Of a stretch of DNA of 9,331 nt, positions 7,589-9,331 are shown piece by piece. Under the pieces are notes generated by a model that saw only the letters and a program-made list of their open reading frames with translations, was not told where the DNA came from and did not search any database. This DNA is from Dokdonella_A sp035760865 (lineage in GTDB: Bacteria; Pseudomonadota; Gammaproteobacteria; Xanthomonadales; Rhodanobacteraceae), in NCBI GenBank assembly GCA_035760865.1, contig DASTSE010000119.1, positions 1 to 9,331 of the forward strand, read 5' to 3'. Position 1 is the stretch's first letter; the number at the start of each line of letters is the position of its first letter. The position numbers were made by a program, and so were the translations under genes.

Positions 7589-7615
7589 CGATCGAACGCG
7601 CGCGGCGTTCGATCG
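7589..7615 (-). repeat. Perfect 11-bp inverted repeat between hemP and next gene
   Basis: CGATCGAACGC at 7589-7599 and its exact reverse complement at 7605-7615 flank a five-base loop, GCGCG. In the leftward transcript the hairpin begins seven bases after the hemP stop and ends about 40 bases before the next ATG. No run of U follows, so it is not a classical intrinsic terminator; it could be an mRNA-stabilising or processing stem, or a protein-binding palindrome. Confidence 0.7.
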
Positions 7616-7621
7616 GCGCCG

Positions 7622-7822
7622 TCACTTGGTCAGGATGAGCTTGTCGTTGCGCGTGAGGCGCAGGCGGTACTCCTGGCCCGCGTGGTCGATCACGAGTTCG
7701 CGACCGCCTTCGAGCAGCTTGCCGCTGCTGATCCGCGCACGCGACGTCATGGCGACCGAACGCGGCGCGGAGGTGCCGCTGTCGGTCGGGAAAGCCTGCG
7801 AGGTGGCGTTGGCGTCGAGCAT
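7622..7822 (-). CDS. hemP: Hemin uptake protein HemP
   Basis: Small cytoplasmic protein of the HemP/HmuP family, which is needed for heme-iron uptake and is reported in some bacteria to act as a regulator of heme receptor genes. The 66-residue product has a variable N-terminal half. It then carries the family signature: SGKLLEGGRELVIDHAGQEYRLRLTRNDKLILTK at 33-66, with the invariant-looking YRLRLTRNxKLILTK ending at the C-terminus. Length is normal for the family. The ATG at 7822 is supported by GGAG (7831-7834) eight bases upstream. Transcription starts from a promoter with a Fur box immediately upstream, implying induction under iron limitation. No TonB-dependent receptor or heme ABC transporter is next to it in this window. 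Confidence 0.93.
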   Translation of the reverse strand: MLDANATSQAFPTDSGTSAPRSVAMTSRARISSGKLLEGGRELVIDHAGQEYRLRLTRNDKLILTK

Positions 7823-7852
7823 CGCACTAGCTCCGTTCTGGGCAGGCCATGG

Positions 7853-7880
7853 ATGATAATGATTCGCATTTGCATGTCAA
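7853..7880 (-). promoter_or_regulatory. Sigma70-type hemP promoter
   Basis: On the minus strand, TTGACA (7880-7875) matches the -35 consensus perfectly. After 16 bases it is followed by TATCAT (7858-7853), five of six matches to the -10 consensus. The start of transcription would fall near 7846, giving a leader of about 24 bases that contains the hemP ribosome binding site. Confidence 0.75.
7855..7873 (-). promoter_or_regulatory. Fur box over the hemP promoter
   Basis: GATAATGATTCGCATTTGC matches 14 of 19 positions of the classical Fur box GATAATGATAATCATTATC, including all of the first nine. It fills the spacer and overlaps the -10 hexamer of the hemP promoter, the expected place for Fe-Fur repression. 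The orientation shown is relative to hemP; the site is near-palindromic. Confidence 0.8.
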
Positions 7881-7892
7881 GCCGCTGATCCG

Positions 7893-7948
7893 CTGACAGT
7901 CCGTCGGCGCCGGGCTGTCAGTTTGGCCAATGCCTGTCATTCCGACGG
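7893..7948. repeat. Small inverted and direct repeats upstream of hemP promoter
   Basis: CTGACAG (7893-7899) and CTGTCAG (7915-7921) form a 7-bp inverted repeat around a CGGCGCCG core. In addition, the 15-mer starting at 7893 (CTGACAGTCCGTCGG) recurs with three mismatches at 7934-7948 (CTGTCATTCCGACGG). The block lies between the iron-regulated unit and the recombinase remnant. It could be a decayed recombination site, a protein-binding region or chance. Confidence 0.35.
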
Positions 7949-7979
7949 TTGCCCAACGGCGATCTGAAGTCACGTCCCC

Positions 7980-8184
7980 AAAGCGGACTATCGGCTCAAG
8001 GAGATCGCGGCGCGCGAGAAACTCGACGGTCAGCCGTATGGTCAACCTGGGCTCGCTCGCGCCGGACATCGCGGACGCCATTCTTCACGAGCGGCTGCCG
8101 CCGACGTTGACCTTGTTCGAACTCGCGGTGGATACACCGGTGCTGTGGGAGGAGCAGCGGCGGAAGTTTGGATTGGAGCCGCCG
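7980..8184 (+). pseudogene. C-terminal remnant of a large serine recombinase
   Basis: Two plus-strand frames together read like the tail of a zinc-ribbon-containing serine recombinase. KADYRLKEIAAREKLD runs from 7980 to 8027; after one surplus base (G at 8028) the frame switches to VSRMVNLGSLAPDIADAIL and onward through LPPTLTLFELAVDTPVLWEEQRRKFGLEPP to 8184. The pattern EIAxREKLDVSRMVNLxxLAPDI, then a short Pro-rich link, then LWxEQRRxFG, is the usual end of such site-specific recombinases (from memory). The catalytic resolvase domain and the zinc ribbon are absent, there is a stop just upstream at 7965-7967, and no recombinase-like stop follows: the frame simply runs on antisense into the permease gene. 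It is therefore a broken scar of a mobile element, ending six bases from the permease stop codon. It fills most of the otherwise gene-free stretch 7881-8189. Confidence 0.72.
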
Positions 8185-8189
8185 CTGGA

Positions 8190-8951
8190 CTACTTCGCGA
8201 ACAGCACCGTACCCAAGAAAAGTGCACCGCTCACCACAACGATCAACGGCCCGGCGGGCAGTCCGACCAGCATGGACAGCGCAACACCGAGCGCAGCCGA
8301 TCCGGCACCCGCGGCAATAGAGACAAGGGTGTATTGTCGGAGATTCCTGCCGAGGTTGCGGGCCGCGCACGGGGGAATGGCCACAAGTGCCGCGGTCAGC
8401 AGGCCGCCCACCATTTTCACCCCAAGCGCGACGATCACGGCGATCAGGAACAGGTAAAGGAGGTTGTACCGCCGGACACTGATTCCCTCACTGGCGGCAA
8501 GCTCCTCCGAGATGTTGGCCAGGATCAGTTGAGGGAATGCGCGCCTCAGCATCAGCATGATGGCGATCGATGCGACGACGGACAGGGCTGTTCCGCCCAG
8601 GCCAATCCTCGAAATATCGCCAACCAGCGCAGCCTCGGCCTGCGCCATGGGCAGGAACAGGAACGCGATCGCCACACCCGATGCGAAGACAACGGCCGTC
8701 AGGGCCTCCATCGGAAGCCTTGTGTTCCGCTCCAAGATCCAGATGATGATCGCGCCGAGGATGACGAACGGAAAAGCGCCGATCGAAACATCGAGGTCCC
8801 AGAGCAGCGCGAGTGCGATTCCTGGCAGGGTCAGGTGCCCTAGGGGCCCGGCCACTAGCGCCATTCTGCGGCTGAGCATCAACGTGCCGAGGTAACCGGC
8901 CGCAGCGCCGATGAACACGCCCGAGACCAGACTCAGTAACAACGTGTTCAT
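8190..8951 (-). CDS. Zinc/manganese-type ABC transporter permease (ABC-3 family)
   Basis: Inner-membrane permease of a ZnuABC/MntABC-like importer, forming the metal path energised by the neighbouring ATPase. The 253-residue protein is nearly all hydrophobic helices (about eight). ABC-3 hallmarks include SGVFIGAAAGYLGTLMLSRRMALVAGPLGHLTLPGIALA at 10-48, where a His sits in the family's GH-x-PGIA position. Others are SEGISVRRYNLLYLFLIAVIVALGVKMVGGLLTAALVAIPPCAARNL in the second half and LPAGPLIVVVSGALFL near the end. The length is slightly short but complete. Its ATG is five bases after the ATPase stop, with no strong ribosome binding site visible, so translation is probably coupled. Zinc versus manganese cannot be decided from sequence. 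GC content is visibly lower than in the biotin genes, and the 3' end abuts a recombinase remnant, so it may have been acquired. Confidence 0.88.
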   Translation of the reverse strand: MNTLLLSLVSGVFIGAAAGYLGTLMLSRRMALVAGPLGHLTLPGIALALLWDLDVSIGAFPFVILGAIIIWILERNTRLPMEALTAVVFASGVAIAFLFLPMAQAEAALVGDISRIGLGGTALSVVASIAIMLMLRRAFPQLILANISEELAASEGISVRRYNLLYLFLIAVIVALGVKMVGGLLTAALVAIPPCAARNLGRNLRQYTLVSIAAGAGSAALGVALSMLVGLPAGPLIVVVSGALFLGTVLFAK

Positions 8952-8956
8952 GTCCG

Positions 8957-9331
8957 CTACCCGTGTTGGTGCTCGTAGAATTTCACTTCACGCCCATACA
9001 GCCGCTGGAGGTTTTCGGGCGTAAGCGTCTCGAGAGGTGGCCCCATGCAGACGCGGCGCTTGTTCAGGCATAGCACCATGGTTGAGAGCCGGTGGACGAC
9101 CGCCAGATCGTGCGTCACGAGCAACATGGTCAGGTTCCGATCGCGCTGGAGCTGCGAAAGAAGTCCATACACCGTTTCTTCGCCGCCGATATCGATGCCC
9201 GCCGTGGGTTCGTCGAAAAGGAGTACATCAGGGTCTTTGGCGAGCGCCCAGGCAATCAGGATGCGCTGGAACTGACCGGAGGAGAAATCGCCGATGAGCC
9301 TTGCCCCGAGCTCGGGCGCAAGTCCGACAGA
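8957..9331 (-). CDS. Metal ABC transporter ATP-binding protein (partial, 5' end outside window)
   Basis: Cytoplasmic ATPase subunit of the metal importer. Only the last 124 residues are in the window; the N-terminus with the Walker A motif lies beyond the right edge. Fragment residues 16-20 are the signature motif, here FSSGQ instead of the usual LSGGQ, followed by FQRILIAWAL. Walker B with the catalytic glutamate is VLLFDE (36-41), the D-loop region is PTAGID, and the H-loop histidine is H74 in LLVTHDLAVVH. The tail LTPENLQRLYGREVKFYEHQHG is of the kind seen in zinc/manganese ATPases, with a short His-containing end. It precedes the permease by five bases in the same operon; a substrate-binding protein would be expected further right. 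Confidence 0.9.
   Translation of the reverse strand, partial: SVGLAPELGARLIGDFSSGQFQRILIAWALAKDPDVLLFDEPTAGIDIGGEETVYGLLSQLQRDRNLTMLLVTHDLAVVHRLSTMVLCLNKRRVCMGPPLETLTPENLQRLYGREVKFYEHQHG

Noticed and set aside
7930..8457. Plus-strand open frame of 175 codons as a complete gene
   Set aside because: Only its first part (to about 8184) resembles a protein, the recombinase tail. The remainder is the antisense of the permease gene.
1..9331. CRISPR array, tRNA or rRNA genes
   Set aside because: No regularly spaced repeats and no tRNA- or rRNA-like segments were seen on either strand by reading.

Overview
The window is a 9.3 kb stretch of a very GC-rich proteobacterial chromosome. The order ubiA, comF (divergent), bioB-bioF-bioH-bioC, together with the protein sequences and a hemP gene, suggests a gammaproteobacterium of the Lysobacterales (Xanthomonadales) type. 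That placement is inference from gene content and remembered synteny; no search was run.

Layout. At the left, ubiA (ubiquinone biosynthesis, 94-1044, +) converges on comF (competence-type phosphoribosyltransferase-fold protein, 1160-1876, -). comF is divergent from a tight biotin operon: bioB (1984-2997), bioF (3027-4220), bioH (4227-4988), bioC (4985-5887) and a drug/metabolite-type exporter (5884-6879). bioH/bioC and bioC/transporter overlap by four bases, so the transporter is translationally coupled to the biotin genes. Together BioC and BioH make and release pimeloyl-ACP, BioF condenses it with alanine, and BioB performs the last sulfur-insertion step. bioA and bioD are not in the window.

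The exporter converges on a leftward iron-regulated unit: hemP (7622-7822) and a gene of unknown function (6909-7547). It is driven by a clear sigma70-type promoter with a Fur box between and over its -10 and -35 elements. A perfect 11-bp inverted repeat separates hemP from the unknown gene.

Right of the hemP promoter the character changes. A frameshifted remnant of the C-terminus of a large serine recombinase (about 7980-8184, +) directly abuts the 3' end of a leftward zinc/manganese-type ABC transporter (permease 8190-8951; ATPase 8957 to the window end, partial). Sampled 60-base lines of the transporter are about 57-62% GC, against 78% in a biotin operon line. This looks like the edge of an acquired segment.

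Most genes here are ordinary housekeeping genes. I see no convincing new defence, CRISPR or RNA system. The most interesting points are the Fur/hemP unit with its unknown partner and intercistronic hairpin, the recombinase scar beside the metal transporter, and the exporter fused into the biotin operon.
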